Positions 44,617 to 56,829 of a stretch of 64,000 nt of DNA are shown piece by piece. Position 1 is the first letter of the stretch. The number at the start of each line of letters is the position of its first letter. The position numbers were made by a program, and so were the translations under genes. Source of the DNA: Phytophthora colocasiae. Its lineage: Eukaryota; Oomycota; Peronosporomycetes; Peronosporales; Peronosporaceae. Location: positions 1,054,001-1,118,000 of the forward strand of contig JAGKQI010000059.1 in the NCBI GenBank assembly GCA_018806915.1, read 5' to 3'. Under the pieces are notes generated by a model, which saw only the letters and a program-made list of their open reading frames with translations, was not told the DNA's origin and ran no database searches.

Positions 44617-47600
44617 ATGGAGGCCGTACGCAAGCGTCCACAGCGTCATAAAGTCGCTAAAAAGCAGCAGCAGCAGCAGCCGAAGAACGTAGTCGCAAGT
44701 CTAAGCGACGAGGAGGAGAATGCTGCTGTACAAGCTGCAATTGCGGAGCTGGACGCTATTCAAGACCATCAGACGACGGACAGAGAGATCCGACGCAATG
44801 AAGACGACCTCATGGCCTTGGTACAGGTTAATGAGAGACAACAGGAGCCTTTGGTAGCTGAGGGAGCAGGTTCCCAGCCTCCAGACAATGGTGACGATAA
44901 TGACCAAGGGAAATCTGTCGGCCAGGATAAACCTGACCATGAAAATACACCAGGAGAGATACAAGTCGAGACAAATGAGAAGATTCCGGCCTCTGCAGTA
45001 GTAAATGGAGTTACTGCACCTTCAGCTCCAGTGTTTGAGGAGGAGGAGGAAGGTTTGGCGACTCCACCTGAACAGCTACCGCTTCAACCGAAGCCTAGTG
45101 CACCACCTCCATCGCCTCCTGCACGGACGACAATGCCTCGAGCTTTTCATGAAATTAAAGTGCCAGTATCAACAGGAATTGAAGCAGCAGTGCCGTCTGC
45201 GCCACCGGATTTTGAAGATGATAGCGTGGAAGCGGTGGATCATTCGAGTACCACACTGTCGGCACCATCTCTGTCGCCTACTGCTTCGAAGAAGCTGCAT
45301 AGAGTGATAACGTCCCCACGGAACCCTGAGAAGCTGAGCCCTGTGGTGAGGATACCTGTCAAAGGCGCAGCAGCGGTGACGGTTGAAGGTGCAAGTGTTG
45401 CCGTACGGAACTCATTCGCCAAATCTCATTTAGCTGAGAAAGAGGCTGGGAAGCATAGCATTTACCCGGAATTGCCTCGAGAAGTGAAAGCAGCAGCGAC
45501 AACAACTGAGACAAAGGAAGCAGTAACAGACTACGAGCAGTTGCTGAAGAAAAAGCATATTCGAGTGAAACTAGAGCCATTCATCAACTATGAAATGAAC
45601 TTGATGCGAACTGAGGCGTCCCAAAAGCGCCAGGAAATGATGATGCGGCACATCGAAACCAACTAGGGGGAGCTGTACGCACGAGTGGAACGCTATCTGT
45701 TTTCAGAGTACATTTTACACAATGCTGCGTCTACGATGGACGAGTACAAAAAGAAGATTGACGTTCTTGTCAAGAAAGGTAAGTGCGATAAGCATTATTA
45801 TGGGGAGTAATGGGGCTGATATTTTGTGTTTGCAATAGTGTGGACTTTGGAGAGGAAACGGGTTTCGTCTTCGAAGCGCTGTGGTGATAACGTGGAAATT
45901 GAGCAAACCATGGAGTTTCAAACCGCTCAGCTGGAAAATATGCAACTTGAAAGACTAAAGGCTCATCTGGATAAGTTGCGGCAACTGCGAACCTTTGAGG
46001 CGTCGATGCATACTTTCGATTGTGCAATGTCCTATTTTCACGTGGAGCAGTACTTGAACAGAGTGCTTCAGGAGCCAGATCTGGTCTCATTCCTGAACAA
46101 AATGAGTCCATCGTGTGGCGGGAGTAGTGGCATTGACGATTGGATCTTGTTCCAGAAGGCGCAAACTTTTACGAAGGGATCTCTCAAGGTTCGCCGCTGG
46201 CTACGTCTGTGGATCATTTAAAGTACTGTTTGGATGTGTTGATTTTCTTTGAGAAAAAGGTGACGTTAGGCGAGGAAGGAGTGTTTGGACGCGTTCCGCA
46301 GTCATTTTATCGTGGTGAGCTTATCTGGCATAGCACGCATGCTAAGATGCACTACAGTGCAGCTGGCGGTGCTGGAATGGAGCGTAAGATCAAGTGCTAC
46401 GCTTGCGGTCGATTGAATTCACCGATGAAGTCCAATCAGTGGTGCAAATTGTGTGAAAGCTGCGATGTGGTGTTGTATATCCCTCCATCCTCTGTATCAA
46501 CAAAGACAAACGAGTGGTTTACGAGCGTTCTACGGTTTCGTCAGTCCTTGCAGAAGTGGATTTCTACATGTATGCAGTGTCTGATGCGTACCAAGACGTT
46601 GCAAAATATGCCGTATTTGTTGATGCACGTGATGTACCTGCCTCGGATTTCAACGGACGAGCGGTCATGGTTTCTACGATTCCTGCAGTTCCCACGCGCT
46701 ATGGTTCGGACGGATGGATCGTTACGAAATGAATGGAGTGAAGACCTCGTGGACCATTATATTGCGATGCTGCACTTGGTATTCCATCCTGAGAAGTTGC
46801 GGAGGATGTCGATGATTGTATCCAGTGGACCTCCTAACGGCTCAAAGGCGACAAAGACCTCAGAAGTGGGCGTGGCCGATAACAAAGGGCTGGTTTCACC
46901 TGAGTAGGTGCTTTTGGAAAACCCGGAAATGCTGGACCGGTATTTCCTCTCGGACGAAGATTTCGTTGCCGTGCTGAATCAATTTCCCAATACGTTTGCT
47001 TTCGGGCAGCTATTCAGTTGCAGCTGACCACATTAATTGGGAGTACGATTTCAAGTTGCAGCGGTTGTTGACGGATGCGATGTTACACCGGCAGGTGGCT
47101 CTTATGGTTGCTGAGGCCTTAGTACTGTACAAAACAAGAAAAGTGCGAGCAAGTGATCCAGAGTCAGCTATCGGATTGTCTGGAGGAGGATCACCTCAGA
47201 AATTGGAGGTCACTTCAATCGCTAAGTCAATTCGTCGTGCGTTATGGCTGGGTGACACAGTGGATTTCGAGAAGTGGTGTTGGAAACTGATGCTGAAGCT
47301 GAGGTTTTACTCGCCCAAATCGAAGGAGCCTTTATTACCACTCATAGACCTACACGATCGTTCAAGGGAAGCATTGACGTTACGAAGATGGTTCGCTGGA
47401 GCTTCAGTGTTGCGGGTGCTACCTTCACGTAAAGTTTTCCCGTTTTACACTTCACTCGAGGAACAAGTATCTCAGTATGGAGGCGGGGGCGGTAGTAAGC
47501 GCAACGCAGCGGAAGCAGGAGTTGGTGAGAGCACTGGAGCTCCTCTCCAACAAGAAGCTCGACTGCTTTTGACTCCTCAGAATCCAAAAGGGATGAGCGG

Positions 47601-48444
47601 AGCGGATATTGAATCGACAGTTTCAGCTACCGCTGCCCCTCGTACGGAACCAATTGTGGCGTATGTGATCTGTCAAATGACGACTTTTGTGTTCAGTGGC
47701 CGTCTGGATCGCTGGGAGCCGTTGCTAGTGTTGCTGAAGAGCGACTTTTTCCCAGCTGCTATCAAGGTGCTGGAGAATTTATTCCCGCTCTTGTCACGAT
47801 TAGACAAGAAGAAAGATTTTCTTGGAGACCCGACACCAGCTTCTGCCCCTCAAGCAGAAAGTGAAAATGAGTCGAAGACTACAACTTCCAACAGCGAGGA
47901 TGATGGAGAGACAGCAGCATTATCTTCTGATGAGATTGACGCAGAAACATCGCTACACGGTGGTGTACTAATGGAACTGGACAACGAACTGGAGGTATGC
48001 ATGGCAGCGATGCAAGCTTTGTCTACTGACGAATTACTGAGTTTGTTGAGCTCCCTGCACGAGTTCTCGTACATCAATAAAGACGAGCTCCATCGTATGC
48101 AAGAAGTTCTCAACAAGGGATACATCGGAGGTTGGGAAGGTACGGCGAAAGGGAGAATACTGGCAAAACTTCGCTTCGTGCGTGAATGCAGCCGTTACCT
48201 GCACCCTGTTGTACTGCCTGCACTTATCAACGAGTGTTTCCCCCAATCAAGCCCCATGTCTGTCACCACTTCGACTTTGTTTCATGGTGCAATGCCGTGG
48301 ATCTCGTCAGCGTTGGGTGGAGAAAATAGCACAGGGGCATTATCTCCATCGGCAGCATTATCTACCAGCGCTGCTTTATCGATTCGGAACTCGTCGTTGA
48401 CGGCCACGACAGCTTCGCTGGCGATGATTTCAGGTAGCGACTAT
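44617..48444 (+). pseudogene. EPG5: EPG5-like copy 2, 5' part up to the Gypsy 2 insertion
   Basis: The N-terminal 349 codons are open (five CAG-coded Gln, proline-rich arm, YPELPREV). A private TAG follows at 45664-45666, where copy 3 has AAG. A 60-bp GT-AG intron lies at 45779-45838 and joins in frame (KK|VWTLERKR). A 1-bp deletion near 46140 and the shared TAG at 46905-46907 follow. About 0.88 kb is deleted at 47030 (joins GTTGCAGCT to GACCACATT), removing the helical stretch seen in copy 1. The region at 47430-47456 is a 27-bp inversion relative to copy 1. The reading is cut at 48444 by the retrotransposon. Confidence 0.7.
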
Positions 48445-48698
48445 TGACACGGGTGGGTCCGGGTGGTAGCACCGCAAGTTGCGGGTGGAAGAATCGATCG
48501 TGACCCACTTACTGTGGAGGATCAGAGGGCAACTGATTGCACAAGTACGAACCACAGATTGTCAGAGCTAGAGCTAGATGAAGTAGGCTAGAGCACGGCA
48601 GTCTTAAATTCATTCTCCATTTTACCTCATCATCCGCAGTCCCTCTCAAGCACGGCCTTCGGACCCGATTCGTCCCTCTGCAAGCCACGGGCGTGTCA
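48445..48698 (+). repeat. 5' LTR of Gypsy element 2
   Basis: 254 bp. Followed by CTTTGATATATCAAATTTGG, which has a small palindrome; the tRNA primer site was not recognised with confidence. Confidence 0.95.
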
Positions 48699-48714
48699 CT
48701 TTGATATATCAAAT

Positions 48715-51700
48715 TTGGAAATCGGAAACAAGAGAATCAACCCTATCAAGCTCAACGCCTCATCGACTATGGGGCGCACGAACAAGGCCGAGTTCGTGAC
48801 CTACACGATGGTGATCACACCTGCTACTGCTACGACTCCGGCAGAGACGGCTACCATCAAGATCCAGAAGTTCCGTGGAGGAAGTGCTCGCGACTGGCTC
48901 AAATGGAGCAGCCAATTTCGTAGTCTGGCTCGCAGAAGCAGTGGACCGACGAGCAGAAAGCTCACAACCTCGTTGCTCTCATCGACGGAGATCTCGAGCC
49001 TGAAGTCGAGCAAGCCGCCATCGACGCAGTCAACACGGGGCGGAGCTTCGAAGAGTTCTTCGCTGACGTTGGTCTGTTGTCGGTTCCGGCAGACTTCAGT
49101 GAGGACTTAGACAACGAGCTATGGACCATGAAAAAACGCCGCGACGAGACCGTCGTGAAGTTCTCTCAGCGCCTGAAGGAGAACGTCCGCATGTTCGCTG
49201 AGCTTCCGCTGAACGCAGAAGAAGTGCCAGAGGTGCAGCAGTGTCGCTACCTTAAGAGAGGAATGCCGCGTGCCTGGCAAGACAAGCTAGCAGCTGCCGG
49301 TGTCGTGCACGACAGGTTCAGCGAGCTTGTGCTTTATTTCTCACGCATTGAGAAGGCGGAGTTGCAGCTTTCGACACGCGAAAAGAAACATGGCAAACAA
49401 AACCAAGGTCGGTCCAAGGACCAACAGAAAGACAAGGACTCTTCCAAGAACCAGTACAAGGACGGCAAAGAGCGGCAATGGCTTCGAAGGAAGCCCAAAG
49501 GTGAAAAGTGGTGCTCGTTTCACAAAACGAGTTCGCACAACACCAGCGATTGTTACACCATCAAAAAGAAGGAGAAAGCTGAGCAGAAGAGCGCTGAAAC
49601 GAAGACAACTTCTTCAAGTAAGCGAAAGGCTCGATACCCTCGTATCCACAGGGACTCTGAGTCCGACTCAGACTCATATGACAGTGAGGACCAAGAGTTC
49701 AAGTTCGTCGGACTGGTGACGAAGTCGGAGCGGCCCGCAAGTGCTCCGTTACGGATTCCTGTGAAGCTAAAGCGCAGTGGACAGATCTTTGACGCCCTCC
49801 TCGATAGCGGTGCTTCGAAGAGCATCATTAACGGCACAACGCTGGCTGCCAATGTAAACCTAGGGCGAAAGTTTATCTCAGCTTCGCCTACCACCTTCGA
49901 GACGATGAACGGCTCTGTGACCAGCAGCGGTACGACGATGGTGCAGTTCATCTTCCCGACATTAAAGACGGACTCCGTCATCACCCACCGCTTCGAGGTA
50001 ATTGAGGACAGTCACGACGCCATGGTCATTGGTCGCGACATCATGAATACTCTCGGTCTGGTTCTCAACTTCAAGGACAAGGTCGTTCAATGGGACGAGA
50101 ACAGTTACCGTATTAATACGGGTCGCGCTGCGGCAAGTAATGAACTTGGTGAGCCTGGTGAGCACGAAGACGAGTTCCCAGACGAAACGAAGGAGCTCGC
50201 CGACGGCGCAGTCGAGCCGAAGCAGCTGGTCCCCGACCTCTTGGACGCCGATCTCGCTCAGCAGTACTTGGATTTGCTCATCCAACACCGGACGTTGTAC
50301 GACGGACACTTAGGTCGCATGCGTTTCGATGACTACTTGATCCCGATATCCCCGGACTACAAGCCGATACATGCAAAGCCCTACGCCATTCCACGCAGTC
50401 AGGAAGCGAAGGCTAAGGAAGCCATCCAGCGACTCATCAATGCAGACGTACTGGAGCAGATCTACGACTCGGAGATGGCATCGCCTGCGTTCTTCTTAGT
50501 GAAGAAAGATGGCTCGCTTCGACTACTTATTGATTACAGATGGTTGAACAAGTTCTTACGCAGAAGCCCCTACTACGTGCCACGCATCCGCGAGATACTG
50601 ATGCGACTTGCGAAGGCAAAATGCATCTCGACATTTGACGCTAACCTTGGCTATTACGCTCGGAGGCTCGCACGAAAGAGCCGCCCACTGACGGCGTTCT
50701 GCTTGCCGTTCGGCAAGTTCCAGTACAAGCGACTCCCGATGGGCATCTCGACCGCCCCCGATGAGTACCAGGCGTGTATGGAGCAGATCTTTGGCGACTT
50801 GGAGTTTGTAGTCGTTTACTTTGACGATATTCTGGTGTTCTCGAAGGATGAAACAGAGCACCTGGCGCACCTACTCATTGTGTTTGAGCGCCTCGCCCGT
50901 TACGACGTCACTCTTAACGGAAAGAAGTGCCATATACTACGCGAAGAAGTCGACTACCTGGGTTACACGCTGTCTGCTGAGGGCATCAAACCCCAGGCCA
51001 AGAAGATACAGGCAATCCAGCAGATCGCAGTGCCAAGGAACCGTAAAGAACTTCGACGTTTCTTGGGAATGATCAACTACTACCGGGACATGGTGCCCAA
51101 CAAGACCACGTTGTGCAAGCCACTGCACAGGTTCACGAGCAGTAAGGTGCCCTTCACATGGCTCCCCAGTGACACGGAAGCCTTTCGAGCAATCCAGAGA
51201 GCCTTTGCTGAGGCTGTACTGCTGTCATTTCCGGACTTCGATAAACCATTCCAGCTCTATGCAGACGCGAGCGGCACCCAGCTCGGAGGCTTAGTAATGC
51301 AGGAGACAAAGATCCTCGCTTGCTACTCGAAGACCTTGAATAAGCATCAACTCAACTACACGACAATGGAGTTGGAGCTGCTATCTATTGTAGAGCTACT
51401 TCGAGAATATCGTACGATGCTGCTCGGCTTTCCGGTGATCGTGCACACGGATCACAAGAATTTGATCTACCCCGCTGAAACGAGCCTGCGGGTCAAGCGC
51501 TGGAAGTTGCTGCTCTCGGAATACCGCCTATCGCTTTATTACATTAAGGGAGTGAAGAACGTGGGGGCCGACGCGTTCTCGAGAATGAGATTCGCAGTGA
51601 ACGAGAACAAGTCGCTGTATGAGGAGATCTACGCAGCGAGCAGCGAGCCTGAGTGCGTCATGCACGGGCCCGTTATCCGCCAGCACCAAGAAGCCGACGA

Positions 51701-52769
51701 GATGATTCAGAAGATAAAGGCAGCGTGTTTGGAAGGCAACAATAACCCCGACTACCAGCTCGTTACGTTGTTGGGCTGTACCCTGGTTGCATACCAGAAG
51801 CGCGTGCTCGCTCCAGAAAGCCTGCGTGACGACCTCATCGCTTGGTATCACCTCAACCTGGGACATCCTGCCAGCGAACGACAGTTCAAGACAATGCGGC
51901 ACACGTTCTACTGGCCGAGTATGGAGACCACTATCACTAAGTTCGTCAGGAAGTGCGTGACCTGCAAGCGAGCCAAGCTTCACGGTGGGAAACAGGACTA
52001 TGGGCTTCTCCCACCAAGAACACTGAAGACCGTCAATCCATTTGACGTAGTTCATGTCGACCTCATTGGTCCATACGAAGGAAACGGCTACGGGATCACC
52101 ATGATCGACCAGGCGACCCGATGGCTCGAGGTCAGCGTCCAGCCCGACAAAGAATCCTTGACAACGGCAGAAAGCTTCGATCGTGAGTGGCTGTGTCGAT
52201 ATCCGAGACCTCGTAAGGTCATCCACGACAAGGGTCCAGAGTTCACTGGCGACGAGTTTCAGGAGCTGCTACGAAGCTACGGGATCAAAGCCAAGCCCAT
52301 TACCGTGAAAAACCCGCAGGCCAATGCGATCTGCGAACGAGTGCATCTGGAAATCGGCAATATCCTCCGCTGTCACGAGGGCGCCGACTGGAGGAAGGTG
52401 ATCTACTATGCGGCGTTCGCAGTACGAGCCAGCTACCACAGCATCCTCAACGCTTCCCCAGGCCAACTTGTGTTTGGGCAGGACATGATCGCGCGCCAAC
52501 TGCACGACGCCAACTGGAGCTACATGTCCAAGCGCAGATTCAACGCGATCCTCAACAACAACGACCGCGAGAACGACAAGAGACTCGAACACTTCTACAA
52601 GCCAGGTGATCAAGTGATGCTACGAGTTCCCAAACATTTCCGAGCCAAGCTCAAGCGAGTAGCTGACGGACCATTTACTATCAAGATCGTCCATGATAAC
52701 GGTACCGTCACCATTGACAAAGGTGCTACGCAACAACAGGTCAGCTTGCGCCGAATCTTCCCGTGCTAA
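48715..52769 (+). pseudogene. Gypsy 2 gag-pol, one frameshift in gag
   Basis: Gag starts in one frame (48715, or MGRTNKAEFV at 48769) and shifts near 48930. It then continues in the frame of the 1,230-codon open reading to 52769. Domains in that frame (residues from 49077) are: capsid; zinc knuckle WCSFHKTSSHNTSDC (~150); protease LLDSGASKSIING (~240); RT with YFDDILVFSK (~580); RNase H LYADASGTQLGG (~725); HHCC zinc region HLNLGHPASERQ to CVTCKRAK (~925-965); and integrase VDLIGPYEG, VIHDKGPEFTGDEF, ICERVHLEIGN (~995, 1047, 1085). Pol is fully open with catalytic residues intact, so this element could be recently active apart from the gag shift. Confidence 0.93.
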
Positions 52770-52794
52770 CCAGCACTTCTTCATGGGGGGAGCA

Positions 52795-53048
52795 TGACAC
52801 GGGTGGGTCCGGGTAGTAGCACCGCAAGTTGCGGGTGGAAGAATCGATCGTGACCCACTTACTGTGGAGGATCAGAGGGCAACTGATTGCACAAGTACGA
52901 ACCACAGATTGTCAGAGCTAGAGCTAGATGAAGTAGGCTAGAGCACGGCAGTCTTAAATTCATTCTCCATTTTACCTCATCATCCGCAGTCCCTCTCAAG
53001 CACGGCCTTCGGACCCGATTCGTCCCTCTGCAAGCCACGGGCGTGTCA
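52795..53048 (+). repeat. 3' LTR of Gypsy element 2
   Basis: 254 bp, one visible difference from the 5' LTR. Followed by CTAT and the continuation of the EPG5-like sequence. Confidence 0.95.
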
Positions 53049-53466
53049 CTATTCCACCTCAGCAAAAGCACTGTGTGCTCTGGTCAGACGCTCATTTGAA
53101 TACTCCGTAGACGACTCAAGTCTGACGGAATCGTTGCGATTTTGGATGAAGTCGCTACTGAGAGTTCCGTTCTGGTATGAAAATGCTGCCTTCAGACGTG
53201 TATTGGATACGATACTGCATTGCAGTATGGAGAGTTCATACGAAGCGAGGAGTAATGGGGGGCCAGTTGACATCTTGTACGAGCTGGTAGCTGAGGAACG
53301 ATTCACCAGTCACTGTTCGAGTGAGCCAATTTGTATGCTGGTATGGGGGACTAAGCTTTCTACAGTAGACTTACCTATTGGTTCCACTACCGCTAGACAC
53401 AAATGTCCCCGTCCGCCAATTGCTTTCAAACCCAAACCAAAAGTTGGCAAGCTGCACTTTCCCTGA
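53049..53466 (+). pseudogene. EPG5: EPG5-like copy 2, 3' part
   Basis: Continues exactly where copy 2 was split and matches 39653-40072 almost base for base, ending with the same stop after GKLHFP. CRN-B3 starts 33 bp further on. Confidence 0.85.
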
Positions 53467-53499
53467 TTCCCACTTCAAAATCTACAGCCTGGCGAAAGC

Positions 53500-53680
53500 A
53501 TGTCCTTGACACTCAACTGTGCACTCGTTGGAGCAGGGAGCACACTTCCGATTCTCATCGACGAGAATGAGACGGTGGGCGATCTGGAGCGAGCGATCAA
53601 GGCGGGTATACCAACTCTGAAGAACGTCGAAGCGGATATGCTGCAACTTTTCGTGGCGAAGAGGGATGGTAAGTGGCTAT
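53500..53680 (+). pseudogene. CRN-B3 5' fragment
   Basis: CRN N-terminal domain from the ATG through LQLFVAK and GKWL. It is cut by the MULE insertion after GTGGCTAT (53673-53680), which is the target duplication. The rest resumes at 58546. Confidence 0.92.
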
Positions 53681-54089
53681 GGTAGACTTTTAAATGGATC
53701 ATAGGAACGATTTTTTTTGGGTCAAACTCTGCGCAGGTCAACTCGTGCGCAACTCTCTTTTTGGGTCAACTTCTGCGCAACTCTTGCGCATGTCTTTTCT
53801 TGGGTCAAATCGTGGTCAAAAATATCACGACTACCAGGTTTTATAAATTAATCTGAAATTTAACCGATCATATCGCGTATGTTAAACTATAACTGAATCT
53901 AGCATGTTCGTTACGAAACGATTGGTGGGATGTTGCCACACTTGTGTAGAGTATAGCCTACACGACACTGCGTAAAACGAGACTGTGTAACATGAGACGG
54001 TGTTATTTTTAGGTGTGGCATCTGTAGGAGATTTTGGTCGATCCCACCCGGCACTGCACGAGGACAACCAACACTTGTTCATTTCGTAG

Positions 54090-54108
54090 CACCTCATTTT
54101 CAATCTTT
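54090..54108 (+). promoter_or_regulatory. Initiator-like motif of MULE 1 transposase
   Basis: CTCATTTTCAATCTTTCC closely resembles the oomycete initiator plus flanking region (CTCATT, then CA and TTT). It lies about 55-70 bp before the first ATG (54162). Confidence 0.55.
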
Positions 54109-54161
54109 CCGACCCAAGTCCACTACCAAGTCCAAGAGCAACCAAGTCCCTTTCCGGCACC

Positions 54162-55982
54162 ATGTCCCAACCCGACTACACCTCCGACGACAACCTTGAA
54201 ATTCTCCCCTCGCGTGTCAGTGAATCCGAAGGCTCCATGCAAGGCTCCCCTATGAGTGATGTGTCGTCGGGACACACTGAGATCAGTCATCACCATCCGA
54301 CTCCCACTGGAGTTTCGATCGTGATGGTGATGATGACGACCCGCGATATACGGAGATGATGTCTAATCGTCAAGTTCAGGATCTGTGTGGAGCGACAGAG
54401 ACGAGGGTCAAGCTGACGATAGCCTTGACGAGGAGAGTGATGATCGTTTGGTTGAAGGTGACGACAACTTCGATGCAGAGAACGACCGTCATGGCGATGA
54501 AGGCGATTCTCGACTTCCAGATGGCGTAGAACCGGTAACAGACTCTAAGTCAGAAACATACCGTGGGCATACTTACGCATTTTACCACAGCGGGGTATCT
54601 ACAACCAATTATCGCTGCAGTGCCTACCGTCGTACCGGGCGTTTTGTCAAGTTAAAAGTTTCACAACGAGGTGTTGTCGTCGAAGGCAGACACAAATCTG
54701 GATGTGTTCCAGAATTGGTCCAAGCTCCAGACGGATCTGCACCATATGTCGAGAATCAGAAGCAGCAAATGCTGTTAGCAACTGATGAAATCGGAATTAA
54801 AGACGTGACCCTACTCCGGAAAGAGTTTGGGAGATTATTCGTGATCGGTTTTATGGTGACGAAAACGTAGTTGTCCAAGGAATGACCAAAAAGCAGATTC
54901 TAGGCCGATTGTACCGGACTAGAAGCAAACATTTCGGGCGGGAGATTTTTGGGCGTTTGGAAATGGAACCTTTGTGCGACGTGAAACACAGCCCGGGACT
55001 TAAATTTTTTCAGTTTCATTTGACGTATTACGAAGACGAAGTTCTTCACAGAGTGATTGGATGGGCACACCCAAAGCTCATGGATCGAATGAAGCAGCGT
55101 CAATCCTCTCTTTTCATCGACGCGACGTATCGTTGTGTCTTAATTCGCTTCTACCAACTGGTGATTGTTATGATGTATGACCCAATTTCGGACCTGTACC
55201 TTCCAATATGGTACGCATTGACATCTGGAAAAACTACACGGGTGTATGAACTTCTCTTCAACTACATCTGTGTCGCTACAAAAAATCGTCTTGACCCTGC
55301 CCATGTTGTGTGTGATTTCGAGTATGCGATGATCAAAACAGTCAAGAATCAGTTTCCAAATTCAAGGATTGTGGGTTGTCTCTTTCACTTCAAGCAAGCT
55401 TTGCGCCGGAAAATGCTCAAGCTGAACATTTCGGAGGCTGAGGTGAGTCTTGCCATGCGCGACGGATGCATTGATCGCCTCACTGTGATTCGTCGATGCG
55501 ATATTGTTTTTCGCGGGATTCAAGATGTTCGTCACATGATCAAGCGTGACTGTTGAGACCAAGGAATCTCTTATTCAAAGGACAATTGGAAGAAGTTCTG
55601 GAAATATTTCAAGCGCACATGGATCAAGAAATTTGTGCCGGAGTGGTGGAATATCAATGGGTTGGACGAAGACATCGTGAATAGAACGAATAACCCTCTC
55701 GAACGGTACAACCGAACACTAAACGAAGCATTTCCAGTGCCACATCCAGACGTGATCCAGTTCATCAGTGTCATCGAGCGCCAGAGTCGCGAAAATGTAC
55801 GCCTTATCGAAGATATTTCCAACCGTAGGGCCATAGCTCCAGTGCACGCTGACCCCCAACAAGCACCAAGATTCGAGTTGGACTCGGACTTTGTGGACGA
55901 TTCTGGATTGGACGGTTCGGATTCGGACAGCGATGAGGATTCCAACAGTGATCACGGAATGGGGATGTCACCGGAGTACTAA
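54162..55982 (+). pseudogene. MULE 1 transposase, two frameshifts and one stop
   Basis: Starts MSQPDYTSDDNLEILPS. The frame shifts near 54330-54385 into an acidic region and a FLYWCH-like finger (ETYRGHTYAFYHSG, YRCSAYRRTGRF, GRHKSGC). It shifts again near 54850-54880. The DDE core follows: LFIDATYRCVL, HVVCDFEYAMIKTV, GCLFHFKQALRRK. A TGA at 55554-55556 interrupts the same frame, which continues with WIKKFVPEWWNI and NRTNNPLERYNRTLNEAFP to an acidic tail ending at 55982. The layout is typical of oomycete MULEs. With three lesions it is not functional. Confidence 0.88.
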
Positions 55983-56583
55983 AAAGTAGTCTAGAGTTCA
56001 CTCTTCTTTCAATTTGCATTAATACATTCAATGAAATCAAACAACACAGAATAATAAACATGAATTTGAAGGATTTTTTAGAGTTGTGTTGACTTTCAAA
56101 ATTTAGAAAGTATAAAAATGACTTGATTCCACTATACAGCTTTGACATTGTCAAAACGTGTAAAGGTAGAGGCTCTAACCAACTGAGAACGTTTGTGCCC
56201 AGGGATTAATCCCGTTTACCATCTGCCAAACGACTTAGCGACTGAACTGTCACGGTGGGTTATTACTCGTAATAGTCAAGTCAAGTCTGATCACAAGAGA
56301 CTCACTCTGAAGAGCGTGACGGACGACCCAGGTCCTTGGTTATGTCTCAGATCTGACAGAGGATTTGCACACGACACTTACCTCAAGCATCGAGCTTCTC
56401 TACAGGAGTGGGGTTTGAACCCACGCCACCTGATAAGAAACAGCCTATCTAAGCGCCCTATAGACATACTAAAATTGCAGAGCAAGCAAAACACCTTTTA
56501 AACTTTCACCTCAAATAATTAATAAAATTTTAGGCGGTAATTTGTTACAGTTTTATCACTTGGTAAAATAATGGCCTCTTCAA
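55983..56583 (-). repeat. tRNA-derived (SINE-like) sequence in the MULE 1 3' region
   Basis: On the minus strand, GTGGGTTCAAACCCCACTCC at about 56404-56423 is a T-arm with a B-box-like GGTTCAAACCC. It is preceded by GGCGCTTAGATAGGCTG, like a D-arm end and anticodon arm. About 220 bp further along the same strand, TCTCAGTTGGTTAGAGCC (about 56173-56190) resembles a tRNA D-arm with an A-box. Neither forms a whole cloverleaf. It could be one or two degraded tRNA-related SINEs, or tRNA gene fragments. The remainder of this stretch is AT-rich with no gene. Confidence 0.35.
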
Positions 56584-56620
56584 GGGTCAACTTCTGCGCA
56601 ACTTGCGCAGAAGTTGACCC
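56584..56620. repeat. Perfect 37-bp palindrome in the right terminal repeat of MULE 1
   Basis: GGGTCAACTTCTGCGCAA, one C, then the exact reverse complement TTGCGCAGAAGTTGACCC. Adds an inverted sub-repeat at the inner edge of the terminal repeat. The left terminal repeat has only one arm of it. Confidence 0.9.
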
Positions 56621-56829
56621 AAAAAGAGACTTGCGCACGAGTTGACCTGCGCAGCGTTTGACCCAAAAAAAGGCATACCGGATCATATTCCGATCAAAAC
56701 AAAAAAGGTCAACCCCATAATTTTGCACTGGTCAAGGGATTTGGTCAAATCTATTGGTTGACCTGGTCCGACATTCCATCTTTGGCTCTGTGCCCCACAC
56801 TCCTTCTTACCCACTCCCTCCGACCCACT

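Larger units (their letters stand above)
48445..53048 (+). mobile_element. Ty3/Gypsy element 2 inserted in EPG5-like copy 2
   Basis: 254-bp LTRs at 48445-48698 and 52795-53048 begin TGACACG and end CGTGTCA. I see one difference between them (GGGTGGTAG versus GGGTAGTAG). The target duplication CTAT is at 48441-48444 and 53049-53052. The uninterrupted site is in copy 1 near 39656. The purine tract GGGGGGAGCA precedes the 3' LTR. 4,604 bp, compact, and same strand as the host gene. Confidence 0.97.
53704..56679 (+). mobile_element. MULE 1 (inner), autonomous-type but decayed
   Basis: Flanked by the 8-bp duplication GGATCATA at 53696-53703 and 56680-56687, which lies within the terminal repeat of the outer element. 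Terminal repeats of about 100 bp: left GGAACGATTTTTTTTGGG, right in reverse GGTATGCCTTTTTTTGGG, then both continue with TCAAAC.CTGCGCAGGTCAAC and so on. 2,976 bp. Encodes a FLYWCH/MULE transposase. Confidence 0.88.

Noticed and set aside
56380..56470. A functional tRNA gene
   Set aside because: The T-arm is good but the acceptor and D-arm do not pair, and the anticodon loop is not seven bases.
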